This document shows positions 1 to 7,836 of a DNA stretch of 11,054 nt, one piece after another (position 1 is the stretch's first letter; the number at the start of each line of letters is the position of its first letter). Below the pieces are notes generated by a model. The model worked only from the letters and a program-made list of their open reading frames with translations. It made no database searches and was not told where the DNA came from. Origin of the DNA: Sphaerosporella brunnea. Its lineage: Eukaryota > Ascomycota > Pezizomycetes > Pezizales > Pyronemataceae. Both the position numbers and the translations under genes were made by a program. The stretch lies in NCBI GenBank assembly GCA_008704415.1, contig VXIS01000627.1:1-11054 (forward strand), read 5' to 3'.

Positions 1-558
1 CACACACTCTCGATATCTGCTCGGGGAGGAGTTTCCTAAATCAGGGCGGGTTCCGGGAACCGTGCTGGCGTCTTTTCATTTCTATGGCTTATTTAGCGCT
101 GGGCACAATATTCGCGAAACCAGTATATGTATCGCCCCGAAACTCGGTCTCTCTGCAGGAACAACACGGACATATGACCGCTTTGCATCAATATCCGTCG
201 TGGAGGGCTAATTACATTTTGCGCTGCAATCGGCCTCGCCGGCCCATGTGTCCATGGCGTTCTCATGGGTAGATGTTTGTTGACTCCGATATACGTAGGT
301 CCCCCATTGGTGCTACTTACGTATATAACGTCAACTTCTTTGCCGGCTTCATCGTGGCCACGGGATCGTATTACTTGCTGTGTGTCTCGGTTCTTTCCCA
401 TACCCGCTTGTAGCGATGAGTGGATGGAGGTCGGTGATGAGATCTCGGAAGTAAGGCTGGCAGAGGAAGACACTAGCGATAATCTTGATTATGACATTCA
501 GAAGGGATCACAAGGTGTGGGTGAGAGAAAAGGGTATTCTGGCACTACGGATTCTTGA
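1..558 (+). CDS. Possible 3' part of an unrecognised gene, running in from the window edge
   Basis: Convergent with the protease copy. Frame 2 is open from base 2 to the TAA at 209-211, and frame 1 is open from about 178 to the TGA at 556-558. Its last 45 or so codons are acidic and polar (DEWMEVGDEISEV...), as expected for a protein tail, and the part before them (about 190-330) is hydrophobic, like a membrane segment. GT-AG signals at 321-413 enclose a 93-nt possible intron that keeps the frame. Joining frames 2 and 1 would need either an unseen intron or one extra base near the GGG at 205-207. I do not recognise the product, and frame 3 is also open at 3-269, so the call is weak. Confidence 0.3.
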
Positions 559-587
559 TATGAGGAGGGAGGAAAGGAAGTTCTTTG

Positions 588-593
588 TTTATT
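588..593 (-). terminator. Polyadenylation signal AATAAA, left protease copy
   Basis: TTTATT on the plus strand, the mirror of 10429-10434, 216 nt beyond the stop of the left copy. The interval 559-808 is its 3' UTR and holds nothing else that I recognise. Confidence 0.5.
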
Positions 594-808
594 AGATGAT
601 GATCATTGTTACGCCCTGTTCGACCGCCATACTCATCACTACCAGCCGATGTTTTAGCACAGCCCATGAGTGACCGTCAGTCACGAAAGTGATGGTTTAT
701 GATGGGTGGGGCTGTCAACTACTTAATGTATGAGGCCTTCTCCCCCCAGGACCGCCCCAAGCGAGGTGTCAGAACGTTCTATTATCGGTACAAACAAATT
801 TTAAAACC

Positions 809-3218
809 TCAAGCCCGCTTCGTCTTCGTCCACATGATCTCAGAAGACGTTATCTCCGACGGGAGGAAGAACGACCCATAAAAGGGATGTTCACCCCATT
901 TTCCAAGCACCTCGATGAGCTCCTCGGGAGTCAGATTACGCAGTTTGTTCAAATCCCCATGCTCTTCGCCCCAGTAATTTTTTGACTGTGTCCACTCCCA
1001 GTTCTGGAAGCCAAAAACGCTTGTCCTCGCTTGATTGTCCCTGACGGTCAAAGGTGCGCCACTCCAGCCCTGGAGGGAGCGAAAAACGCCGTGGGTTCGC
1101 CAGAGGTAACTCCTGGCAAATTGTTCGGAAACGTCTGAGCTTACTTCCTTGTTGTTGATGACAAGTCGAGATATGCTTTGCCCAATGGTGGCTCCCCAAG
1201 GGGAAGGAATTGATGATCCGTCGCTGATTGGGGCTTGGGTTGAAGAAAGAAGGCGGATAGAACGGCCGTAATATAGTGAAAGCGGTTCGTCATTCCACGT
1301 TAAAGGTGGGTAGCACATTGGCACATCCCCGTTCGGGCGAATCAAGGACAGGTCGTGCATATAGCCCCTTGGATACTTGCTGGAAGCGTTGGGATCGAAT
1401 GTCCGCACAATGGTCCCAATCTGTACAACATCAGATCCACAACTCTCGTATTGCTATCGGATAATTTGCATACCTTCGTCCGATCACCTTCCTCTGGCCC
1501 CCACCATACATCTGTCTTCCACGGCTCATTGGAATTAATGGGGGCAGCAGCAGTAAAAATCCGGTTCAACAGTGACGATTTCATCCAGGACTTTTTGCAT
1601 AGCTCCATATATATCAACGATGTATGAGTAGTAGTAGTTAGGAATATCTCTTCCTTTAGGCGAATGCGCACACCCATAGCTCCTTTGGCGTACATGTAGA
1701 GCGGACTACCAAAATCCTCCACCGATGATGGGGTTTCTCCATATTTAGGACCATGAATATAAATTTGCTGTCCAGGTTCAGGTACTGTTTCGCGCTCATC
1801 GTCGGCCGACGTGTCCGCACCTTTTGTGGTCGAACTGGCATCCTTGAAAGCTGACGAGCCCTCATCGTGGACCGTCGTATCCTTGGCTCCTCTGGCCAAG
1901 CCTGCGTTCTTAGAAGAAAACTCCTTATCCTGTACTGAGGGAGTAAACGGACTGTGAAATGTCACGTATACCCAAAGACCTCCAAAAGTCTCAGGGACCC
2001 ACTCGATGATTTCATCATAGTTTTCATCCTCGTTATAAACTGCAAACAACGATCCGTCAAAGAAATGAGTATTTCTCGGGCTCTCTTGAAAGTTTTCAGT
2101 GCAAGGCGCGCTGCCTCCTCCGGTAGAACCATCAAGGATCAATTTGGCGGTTCCACGGGTCTTTGGGCGGTGAGAGCACGCGCGTGGTTGTGATAAGAGG
2201 AAAACGTGGACCTGGGAGCAAAACTGGTTTGTTTGCGATGAAAAGGGGTATGGCATCGAGTTGGAGGACATTCTGCAGATTCCATACATGGCCCATGTAT
2301 TTTATGTGATGCCGTAGGTAAGCAGGCAGCAGCTGCTTTATTTCTTCAAAGTTGTCGAGTGAGACCTGCAGGTCTTTCAAGGCATGGCCCTGTTCATCAA
2401 TCTTATTTGTGGTCAGCTCAATGCCTTGAAATTTCCAACGACGAGAATATACCTCAATCGTTTTGAGTGACACCTCTTCTGATGGAACGGCTCGATCTAT
2501 GAACAATTAGTCACGATAGAGAGGAAATATCAACTAGCTCACTGTACCAATTCTCTTTTGAACACTCTCTTGAAGAGTAGTGTATCCGATGCAGGTATCG
2601 GGAAAGGCCGGGGCGCAAATCTGCTTTGACGCCTGTCGTCTCGCTCTCTTCATTCCTAATGTCGATCTCCTCGAACGAACTTCAACGACCCTTCGCATTG
2701 CAACCACATCTTTGACGACCGACGAGTCGGCCATTCGGATTCTGTCCATTCTCTGTCTCGCGATTCCACTGGGAGTCTTCATTTTTCTTGATCAGGTTAT
2801 CGAGTCGAAGTATATGGACTGGATTCCAGAACTTCTTCAGCGATGTCCTTGCAGGCGGAAAAAAGCTCTCCATGAGCTCCAAGCTTCCTCAGTCCCTGGT
2901 CTATCCCTTGGTATTCAAGTTGAGTGGTTCGTCGTTCGTTCTTCGAATATTTTCGAGTAGAGCCTCAGATAGAACTTGAGATAGTGAGTGCGCGTATACC
3001 ACGCCTATATAAGTGCGTGTACTGAGCTGGCAGTCGCCGTCTTCAATCTCAGTGGCACATCATACCTCTCGCTCCAGATGGAGAGGGTACAAGGATATAA
3101 AGATGCCTCCTGCTACGCAAGGAGCTTGTATCTGCCAATAGAGGCGACGTATTAGAGAGGGCCATTGGAGGCATCCTTCCCAGCCTTCGCTTTGGCGTTG
3201 CAGGATGTATCGGCTCAT
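809..3218 (-). pseudogene. Broken left-arm copy of the protease gene
   Basis: Mirror copy of the right-arm gene: exon 3 at 809-1420, intron 1421-1473, exon 2 at 1474-2496, intron 2497-2547, exon 1 at 2548-3218. Exon 3 and the last 590 nt of exon 2 are identical to the right arm, so the Asp and Ser motifs are unchanged. Exon 2 lacks one base in an A-run at 2063-2065 and one at 2134-2135, each of which shifts the frame. Exon 1 has many substitutions and indels, and the start reads ATGAGCC instead of ATGGAGCC; reading from this ATG (3218) stops after 52 codons at 3060. About 2940-3100 is strongly diverged from the right copy. This is either a decayed duplicate or an uncorrected copy of the same locus. 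Confidence 0.75.
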
Positions 3219-3581
3219 TTTTTGCTGAAGAGCCGGGCTTCTTGTTGTCACGCCTTCAGCTCGTAGGCAAGACTGCAACAACGGAGACACTCACGCAGAT
3301 GGTCTTGTGGACTGCAGTGATACCTACGTATATGCAAGCCTGCTGCCTGCTGAGTTTCAGTGCCTCGAGGGAAACTCAATTGCCGCACGGTTTGTTTGTT
3401 CCCGAGCTTTGGACGCTGCAGACAGGTGCAGCTTGCTGACAGGCTGGGTCGTCGACTGAGAAGAGATGTGTCTGTAGAAAAAACAAGGTCTGAGATGTGA
3501 GGAAGGGAAAGAAGTAGTGGAGAAGTGTTGCGTGGTGGTGTGGGTTGCGGAAGGTTGAGAGTGGAGCATAAGGTTTGGGGA
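3219..3581 (-). other. 5' leader of the left protease copy
   Basis: Homologous to 7466-7836. It keeps the leader intron signals (donor at 3294, acceptor at 3225, minus strand) and differs from the right arm by many 1-2 nt changes. Two overlapping frames cross it on the minus strand (3357-3719 and 3376-3603), but one contains the TATA box itself, so I do not call them genes. Confidence 0.5.
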
Positions 3582-3593
3582 CGTGTATATAGA
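3582..3593 (-). promoter_or_regulatory. TATA box of the left-arm protease copy
   Basis: CGTGTATATAGA on the plus strand reads TCTATATACACG toward the left copy. It is identical to the right-arm box and lies in a leader with the same CT-rich character, so promoter decay is not evident although the downstream frame is broken. Confidence 0.5.
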
Positions 3594-3611
3594 CCCTCGA
3601 CACCTACACTG

Positions 3612-3642
3612 CCGTATCTTCCCGGCTTGAAGCGGCCGGGCC
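3612..3642 (+). repeat. Left-arm copy of the TIR-like block, promoter side
   Basis: CCGTATCTTCCCGGCTTGAA then GCGGCCGGGCC, about 20 bp from the left TATA box. Mirror counterpart of 7399-7437, with a few bases lost. Confidence 0.7.
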
Positions 3643-4297
3643 GTGGAAAGGTTGGGACGCCGAGCGTGTTCTAAATGGTTGGAATTAGACGTCGCGGTCA
3701 CAATCTGGGTTTCGTCCACACTTTATCTGGTCACAATCTGGTTTCGCGTCCACACTTAATGATGATCAAAGGAGGAGCGCGGGCGTGGTTTAGAGGCATG
3801 CGCATGGCCCCCCTGCATTCCCGCGTCCCCGCTGAGGTTGCCCGCCCCGGTCCAAAGTAGGGTGTCGGTAGCTGGAGTAAACACCCGATAGAGATCGGGA
3901 CGCCTGTGACAAAGCACCTCGCCGCGCTACCATAAAAGGAAGAGTCGATCCTGCTGCTTTGGACGCCCGAGGGTAGTTCACTATGGACGATGCCGAATGT
4001 GACCAGATAGCCTCAACCGCCCCGGAGCGGGCGACGACGCCTTCTACATTGAGAGAGTGCATGACATATGTGAGGCGGTTGGGTTTGTAGAGGTCGGGGC
4101 ATAGGAGAGTGACGGCGTATATCAGGAGAGGAACCACCGGTGGCCAGTGGAGAAGCAGCCGGTGGCCAGTGAGGTGTCCGCTGCTTCCCTGGCTGCCACG
4201 GCTATCCAACACCGCCGTCACTGTAACAGGTTCTGCTGCTTGTAAATAAATTAGTACTAGCATCGCCGCGCGCGAGTCTTTAGAATAGCTTTGGATA
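3643..4297. other. Gene-free stretch between MITE and promoter block, left arm
   Basis: Homologous to 6740-7398. A 181-codon minus-strand frame (3790-4335) begins inside the MITE TIR, which argues against a real start. Nothing else recognised. Confidence 0.5.
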
Positions 4298-4383
4298 CAG
4301 TTTGGGACGGGCTTAAACCTGAGTGTAGTGGGCATTCAGGCCGATAATTTGGTTAAATACCAACTGTCGGGTATTTAAATTGT

Positions 4384-4399
4384 ATTTATTTATTTATTT
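4384..4399 (+). repeat. ATTT microsatellite, four units (left arm)
   Basis: Mirror partner of 6640-6659, with one unit fewer. Confidence 0.85.
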
Positions 4400-4858
4400 A
4401 TAAAAAGGTTTGTGCGTCTTATGTGAGGAGGCGCTGTTCTCCAGCATACGCAACGCAACACTTCAGATCGGCCGCGTCTCTCAGTTTCAGTCGCCGCGTC
4501 CTCCAAGTCTGTGCTCAAATCCATCTCTGTATGCCTGTGCCTGTATGCTTTCACTCCGCCTCGTGCGCCTGTCGCAGGAGACCGTATGTGTGAGTACAGT
4601 ATGAGGGTTCCTACTGTCAAGTACTACTATGCCCTTCTGCATTCGCTTTACCCGCTTGCCGACCGTTGCCCTTTCAGCGCTTGAGTCATCGACCGTTTTT
4701 ATCACCGCAGCATGAGTGACAGTTGTAGCCTACCATCTGTCGGGCTCTGTCTATATGGTACGCAGGATTCAAAAACCGTGTAGTTAAAGGTCTTCACTCG
4801 ATCATGCAGATACTGAGGATAACAACTAAAATGTAGAACTTTGTCTCTTAGGTACTGT

Positions 4859-4950
4859 ATGTAATATAATACTTCCTAATTCGGATATTAGCACCTATTA
4901 GTCATACTAATTTGACCTAATAAAGATATTAATGTACTAAGTAGCGTGAC
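4859..4950. repeat. Substitution-free AT-rich block, left copy
   Basis: Matches the complement of 6141-6235 with three 1-base gaps and no substitutions that I can see, while flanking sequence on both sides is strongly diverged. It contains the spaced palindrome ATTAGT-CAT-ACTAAT at 4897-4911. Confidence 0.7.
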
Positions 4951-5293
4951 AATTTAACTCGTCCAAAAAAAAAGCCCCCTCTTCCGCGCCCGCTCTGCAT
5001 CCCAAACTTCATTTTTACTTTGTTTATATGGAAATATTGTGCCCTAGCACTAGCCGTTACTTGCCACTCGATTTCCGAAAGCTTAATAAGCACTTCACTC
5101 CTCATCTCTTCCTATGTTCGGTGCGTAGCCATGCCTTACTCGTTCTACTATATATTGATATGTGTGTTATGTGTATTGAGCTTATCTTGATTCGAATCGT
5201 CGCGCTTTCCGTCGGTGCTTGCATGTGTTTGCAGAAAAGCTTCATCTGACCCTTGTATTGCCGCCTCCACCTGTACGTTGCATATTCGGCTCT

Positions 5294-5332
5294 GGTTCCG
5301 GGCTGCTCAAGCCTGGGTCATATAGATACGTA
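5294..5332 (-). repeat. Left-arm copy of the TIR-like block, centre side, degenerate
   Basis: GGTTCCGGGCTGCTCAAGCC followed by TGGGTCATATAGATACGTA, homologous to the complement of 5876-5914 with a short insertion and several substitutions. It keeps a TA at its outer edge. Confidence 0.5.
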
Positions 5333-5363
5333 TTTTTACGCTGCGATCGAGTACAGTATGATC

Positions 5364-5852
5364 GAAGTGGTACGTCTTCAACTTACAGCGACCGAGGTGG
5401 TAGGCGGGTGGCTAGGCGGCATCTCGTGATGCACGCCGCTGTGCTGCAAGGCCCATCGTGTACGTATGAGTTCTGTTGAACGCTGATACTTTTGAGGGCC
5501 GCGAGATCTCTGCTTGGCCTCGCTCTTTTACGGTTTCCGAACCGAGACGGACGTGGCTGTCACTTCTTGCGCTTTTCGTGCGCTGCAAACTTCGGAACAC
5601 TCTTTTTTTTTGAAGCGAGCTATGGAAAGAGCTAGTTATACCGCGCGCCAAGAATGACAGCACCGTCCGTCTCGGTTCGGATAACCGTAAAATGCGGGGC
5701 CAAGGCAAGAGCCGCGGCCTTCAAGTTTCAAGTTTCAACGCTCCATCGTCACGTGGGCCTGCAGCACAGCGGCGTGCATCCTCGTGAGCTGGCCTGGCCT
5801 CAGCCACCCCGCCTACCACCTCGGTCGCTGTATAGGTTAAGCGTACCACTTC
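5364..5852. repeat. Central hairpin: diverged inner ends of the two arms
   Basis: The stretch 5364-5572 pairs with 5645-5852. Shared pieces include GAAGTGGTACG, CAGCGACCGAGGTGGTAGGC, GCACGCCGCTGTGCTGCA and CCGAACCGAGACGGACG. Between them the arms differ by substitutions and small indels. Short reading frames cross this area in both directions, but none keeps its frame in the partner arm, so I call no gene here. Confidence 0.8.
5573..5644. other. Spacer (loop) of the giant palindrome
   Basis: About 72 nt between the two arms with no mirror partner. It includes a run of nine T at 5603-5611. I see no recognisable gene, recombination site or sequencing-adapter-like sequence in it. The arms begin at TTGCGC on the left and GCGCCAAG on the right. 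Confidence 0.75.
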
Positions 5853-5875
5853 CGCCAAACACCTCGGATGCAGTA

Positions 5876-5914
5876 TACCGTATCTTCCCGGCTTGAAGCA
5901 GCCCGGGCCGGAGG
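5876..5914 (+). repeat. 39-bp TIR-like block, centre side (right arm)
   Basis: Begins TACCGTATCTTCCCGGCTTG and continues AAGCAGCCCGGGCCGGAGG. Its exact reverse complement stands at 7399-7437. It ends 13 bp before the MITE TIR. With TA at the outer end of both copies, the pair could bound a 1.56-kb element that encloses the MITE. Confidence 0.8.
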
Positions 5915-6140
5915 CGTTGCCAAGCTACAGTTGGGGACGCCTTAAACGTGAGTGAAAAATGCCGCGACTTCGATCCAAGATGGCTACACAACAACACATT
6001 CTATTTAAAAAAGAAGCATGTACGGCGATAGAGAGGATGGGAAAGGTGCTTTTTACAGGCTTTGATTAATTTATAAGGGCGTTGTTGATTTTCCATCTAA
6101 TTAAAAGTAAAAATGAGTTTTGGTGAGAGAGGGTTAAAAT

Positions 6141-6235
6141 GTCCACGCTACTTAGTACATTAATTATCTTTATTAGGTCATAATTAGTATGACTAATAGG
6201 TGCTAATATCCGAATTAGGAAGTATTATATTACAT
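6141..6235. repeat. Substitution-free AT-rich block, right copy
   Basis: Partner of 4859-4950, inside the MITE-like element. Contains ATTAGT-ATG-ACTAAT at 6183-6197. No open frame crosses it. Confidence 0.7.
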
Positions 6236-6533
6236 AAATTACTTAAGAAAAGTTCTACCATTTTGTTTTATCCTCTACCTGACGATGACCTTTATATACA
6301 CGGTTTTTGAATTCCTGCGTACCATAAATCAAGCCCGACGTGTAAGCCTCTAATGTCCTCATGCTGCGGTGATAAAAACGGTTGATTGACTGCGTTGAAA
6401 TGGAGTGCAGTGCATCAGTAAGTACTTGACGTAAACCCTCAATACTGTACTCACAAATCGGTCTTTGCGCAGGCCCACAAGGCGGAGTGAAAGCAATACA
6501 GGCCAGGCAATACAGAGATGGATTTGAGCACAG

Positions 6534-6577
6534 ACTTGGAGATGCGGCGACTGAAACTTGGAGATGCGGCGACTGAA
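6534..6577 (+). repeat. Tandem repeat, 22-bp unit, two copies, inside the MITE
   Basis: Two copies of ACTTGGAGATGCGGCGACTG plus AA (the second ends at the start of AATTG). The left arm has a single, altered copy, so the duplication is specific to the right arm. Confidence 0.85.
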
Positions 6578-6639
6578 TTGTTTGCTTTGGTTGCTGGAGA
6601 ACAGCGCCTCCTCACATAAGCGGCACAACCTTTTTTAAA

Positions 6640-6659
6640 AAATAAATAAATAAATAAAT
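6640..6659 (+). repeat. AAAT microsatellite, five units (right arm)
   Basis: Five AAAT units inside the MITE-like element, close to its 6739 end. The left arm has four units (ATTT, 4384-4399). Confidence 0.85.
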
Positions 6660-6864
6660 ACAATTTAAATACCCGATTTGGATTTAAAATTATTCGGCCT
6701 GAATGTCCACTACACTCAGGTTTAAGGCGTCCCCAACTGTATCAAAAAGTTAATTTCTAAAGACTCGCGCGCGGGCGATGCTGTACCTAATTTTTATTTA
6801 CAGCAGCAGAACCTTTACAGTGCCGGCGGTGTTGGATAGCCGTTGGCAGCCAGGGCAGCGGACA

Positions 6865-6908
6865 CCTCCACTGGCCACCGGTGCTTCCTCCACTGGCCAC
6901 CGGTGCTT
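6865..6908 (+). repeat. Tandem repeat, 22-bp unit, two copies
   Basis: Two exact copies of CCTCCACTGGCCACCGGTGC plus TT, at 6865-6886 and 6887-6908. The left arm carries a related pair with GGTGGCCAGTG cores at about 4137-4172. Confidence 0.9.
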
Positions 6909-7281
6909 CCTCCCCCTCGTTCGCCGTCCTCTCCTTTGCCCCCGCCTCTACAAATTCAACCGCCTCACAATTGTCATGCTCCTCTCCAATTGTGTCGTCG
7001 TCGCCCGGCTCCGGGTGGTGGGCTTTCTGGTCACAATTCGGCCATCGTCCATAGTGAACACCCTCGGGGCGTCCAAAAAGCTCAGGATTTCGATCTTCTT
7101 TTTATTGGTAGGCCGGCGGCGGGTGCCTTTCACAGGGGTGTCCCGTATCTTCCGGTGTTTCTCCGCTACCGGCACCCTCTTTGGACCGGGGCGGGCAACC
7201 TCAGCGGGACGCGGGAATGCAGGGGGGGCCATTGCGCATGCCTCTCAACCCACGCCCGCGCTCCTCCTTTTGATCCTCATT

Positions 7282-7345
7282 AAAGTTGTGGACGAAACCC
7301 AGATTGTGACCAGATAAAGTTGTGGACGAAACCCAGATTGTGACC
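7282..7345 (+). repeat. Tandem repeat, 30-bp unit, period 34
   Basis: Two exact copies of a 30-bp unit starting AAAGTTGTGGACGAAACCCA (7282-7311 and 7316-7345), separated by AGAT. The left arm has an imperfect version at about 3690-3758. Confidence 0.9.
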
Positions 7346-7398
7346 GCGACGTCTAATCCAACCAATAGAACACGCTCGGCGTTCCCAACCTTTCCACC

Positions 7399-7437
7399 CC
7401 TCCGGCCCGGGCTGCTTCAAGCCGGGAAGATACGGTA
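7399..7437 (-). repeat. 39-bp TIR-like block, promoter side (right arm)
   Basis: Exact reverse complement of 5876-5914, ending 18 bp upstream of the TATA box. Its left-arm counterpart is at 3612-3642 and is shorter, with GCGGCCGGGCC in place of GCAGCCCGGGCC. Its place next to a TATA box means it may also act as, or have brought, promoter sequence. Confidence 0.8.
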
Positions 7438-7455
7438 GTGTTATGTGTCGAGGGT

Positions 7456-7465
7456 CTATATACAC
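7456..7465 (+). promoter_or_regulatory. TATA box of the intact protease gene
   Basis: CTATATACAC, followed about 25-35 nt downstream by the pyrimidine-rich stretch CTCCACTCTCAACC, a plausible transcription start. The same box and the sequence after it are conserved in the diverged left arm (3582-3593, opposite strand). Confidence 0.6.
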
Positions 7466-7836
7466 GTCCCCAAACCTTATCCTCCACTCTCAACCTTCTC
7501 AACCCACACCACCACGCAACACTTCTCCACTACTTCTTTCCCTTCCTCACATCTCAGAACCTTTGTTTTTTCTACCAAGTCACATCTCTTTCAGTTCGAT
7601 GACCCGCCTGTCAGCAAGCTGCACCTGTCTGCTGCGTCCAAAGCTCCGGAACAACAAACCGTGCAGGCAATTGATTTTCCTTCGATTCACTGAAAATCAG
7701 CAGGCAGCAGGCTTGCATATAACGTAGGTATCACTGAAGTCCCACAAGACCATCTGGTGAGTTTCTCCGTTGTTGCAGTCTTGCTTACGATGCTGAAGGC
7801 GTTTTACAACAAGAAGCACGGCTCTTTCAGCAAAAA
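7466..7836 (+). other. 5' leader of the protease gene, with a short upstream ORF
   Basis: CT-rich untranslated leader of about 340 nt before splicing. It contains one upstream ATG at 7599 that opens a 42-codon frame ending at 7727, well before the coding ATG. The left arm reads GACGACC where this ATG stands, so the upstream ORF is not conserved between the arms and is probably incidental. I see no other gene in it. Confidence 0.5.
7757..7830 (+). other. Probable 5'-UTR intron of the protease gene
   Basis: A consensus donor GTGAGT at 7757 and an acceptor CTCTTTCAG ending at 7830 enclose 74 nt just upstream of the start codon. The left arm keeps both signals (minus strand 3294 to 3225, about 70 nt) although the interior differs in length, which supports a real intron. 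No open frame upstream could be spliced onto the coding exon, so I place it in the leader. Confidence 0.6.

Larger units (their letters stand above)
4298..5273. mobile_element. Left-arm copy of the MITE-like element, longer and degenerate
   Basis: The left TIR at 4298-4325 is well preserved (CAGTTTGGGACGGGCTTAAA) and follows TA at 4296-4297. The right end near 5271-5273 is followed by TA but matches the TIR only loosely (CCGCCTCCACCTG). At 976 bp it is 164 bp longer than the right copy; the excess lies in about 4960-5270, which matches the right arm poorly. No gene is supported inside it. Confidence 0.5.
1..5572 (+). repeat. Left arm of an 11-kb inverted repeat
   Basis: The whole left half is repeated in reverse complement in the right half. 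It starts CACACACTCTCGATATCTGC, and the window ends with the exact complement of that. Positions 1 to about 2545 match the right arm almost base for base; after removing two poly-A expansions in the right arm I found only 1-nt differences near 2064, 2134 and 2511. From about 2575 inward the arms differ by many substitutions and indels, while remaining clearly homologous up to the central spacer. The left arm is about 160 nt longer, mostly because its MITE copy (4298-5273) is longer. Confidence 0.95.
5928..6739. mobile_element. MITE-like element with 27-bp TIRs and TA flanks
   Basis: The left end 5928-5954 and the complement of the right end 6713-6739 match at 26 of 27 positions. Both begin CAGTTGGGGACGCCTTAAAC, and they differ at the next base (G or C). 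TA stands directly outside both ends (5926-5927 and 6740-6741), as expected for TA target-site duplication in Tc1/mariner-pogo type elements. The 812-bp interior contains no transposase-like frame; it has an AT-rich block (6141-6235), a 22-bp tandem pair and an AAAT microsatellite. Superfamily assignment rests on TIR start and TA only. Confidence 0.7.
6740..7398. other. Gene-free stretch between MITE and promoter block, right arm
   Basis: Moderately conserved with 3643-4297 in the left arm. It contains the two tandem repeats at 6865 and 7282. A 179-codon ATG frame runs through it (6778-7317), and a similar-length frame exists in the left arm, but the two agree only in short patches (for example NRLT) because indels switch frames between them. 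I see no gene that I can support. Confidence 0.5.

Noticed and set aside
1..60. Telomere or linear-plasmid terminal repeat
   Set aside because: No TTAGGG-like tandem repeats at either end; only the short CACACAC start is repetitive.
1342..2289. 315-codon minus-strand ORF as a separate gene
   Set aside because: It is exon 2 of the left protease copy read in a shifted frame at its start and through intron 2 at its end.
3790..4335. 181-codon minus-strand ORF, and its counterpart 6778-7317 on the plus strand
   Set aside because: Similar length and place in both arms, but the two frames agree only in short patches, starts do not correspond, the left start lies in the MITE TIR, and the sequence is repeat-rich.
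5573..5644. Sequencing-adapter remnant at the palindrome centre
   Set aside because: The spacer does not resemble the hairpin adapter used in long-read libraries as I know it; this does not exclude other fold-back artefacts.
5412..5896. Short ORFs 5412-5708 (minus) and 5654-5896 (plus) in the centre
   Set aside because: They cross the spacer or hairpin arms, are not kept in the partner arm, and have no recognisable features.
6359..6628. 89-codon minus-strand ORF sharing LCEEALFSS with 4410-4604
   Set aside because: Both begin at TTG rather than ATG, lie inside the MITE-like element, and diverge in frame after indels; the likeness reflects repeat homology.
7599..7727. Regulatory upstream ORF of 42 codons
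   Set aside because: Its ATG is absent from the homologous left leader, so there is no sign of conservation.
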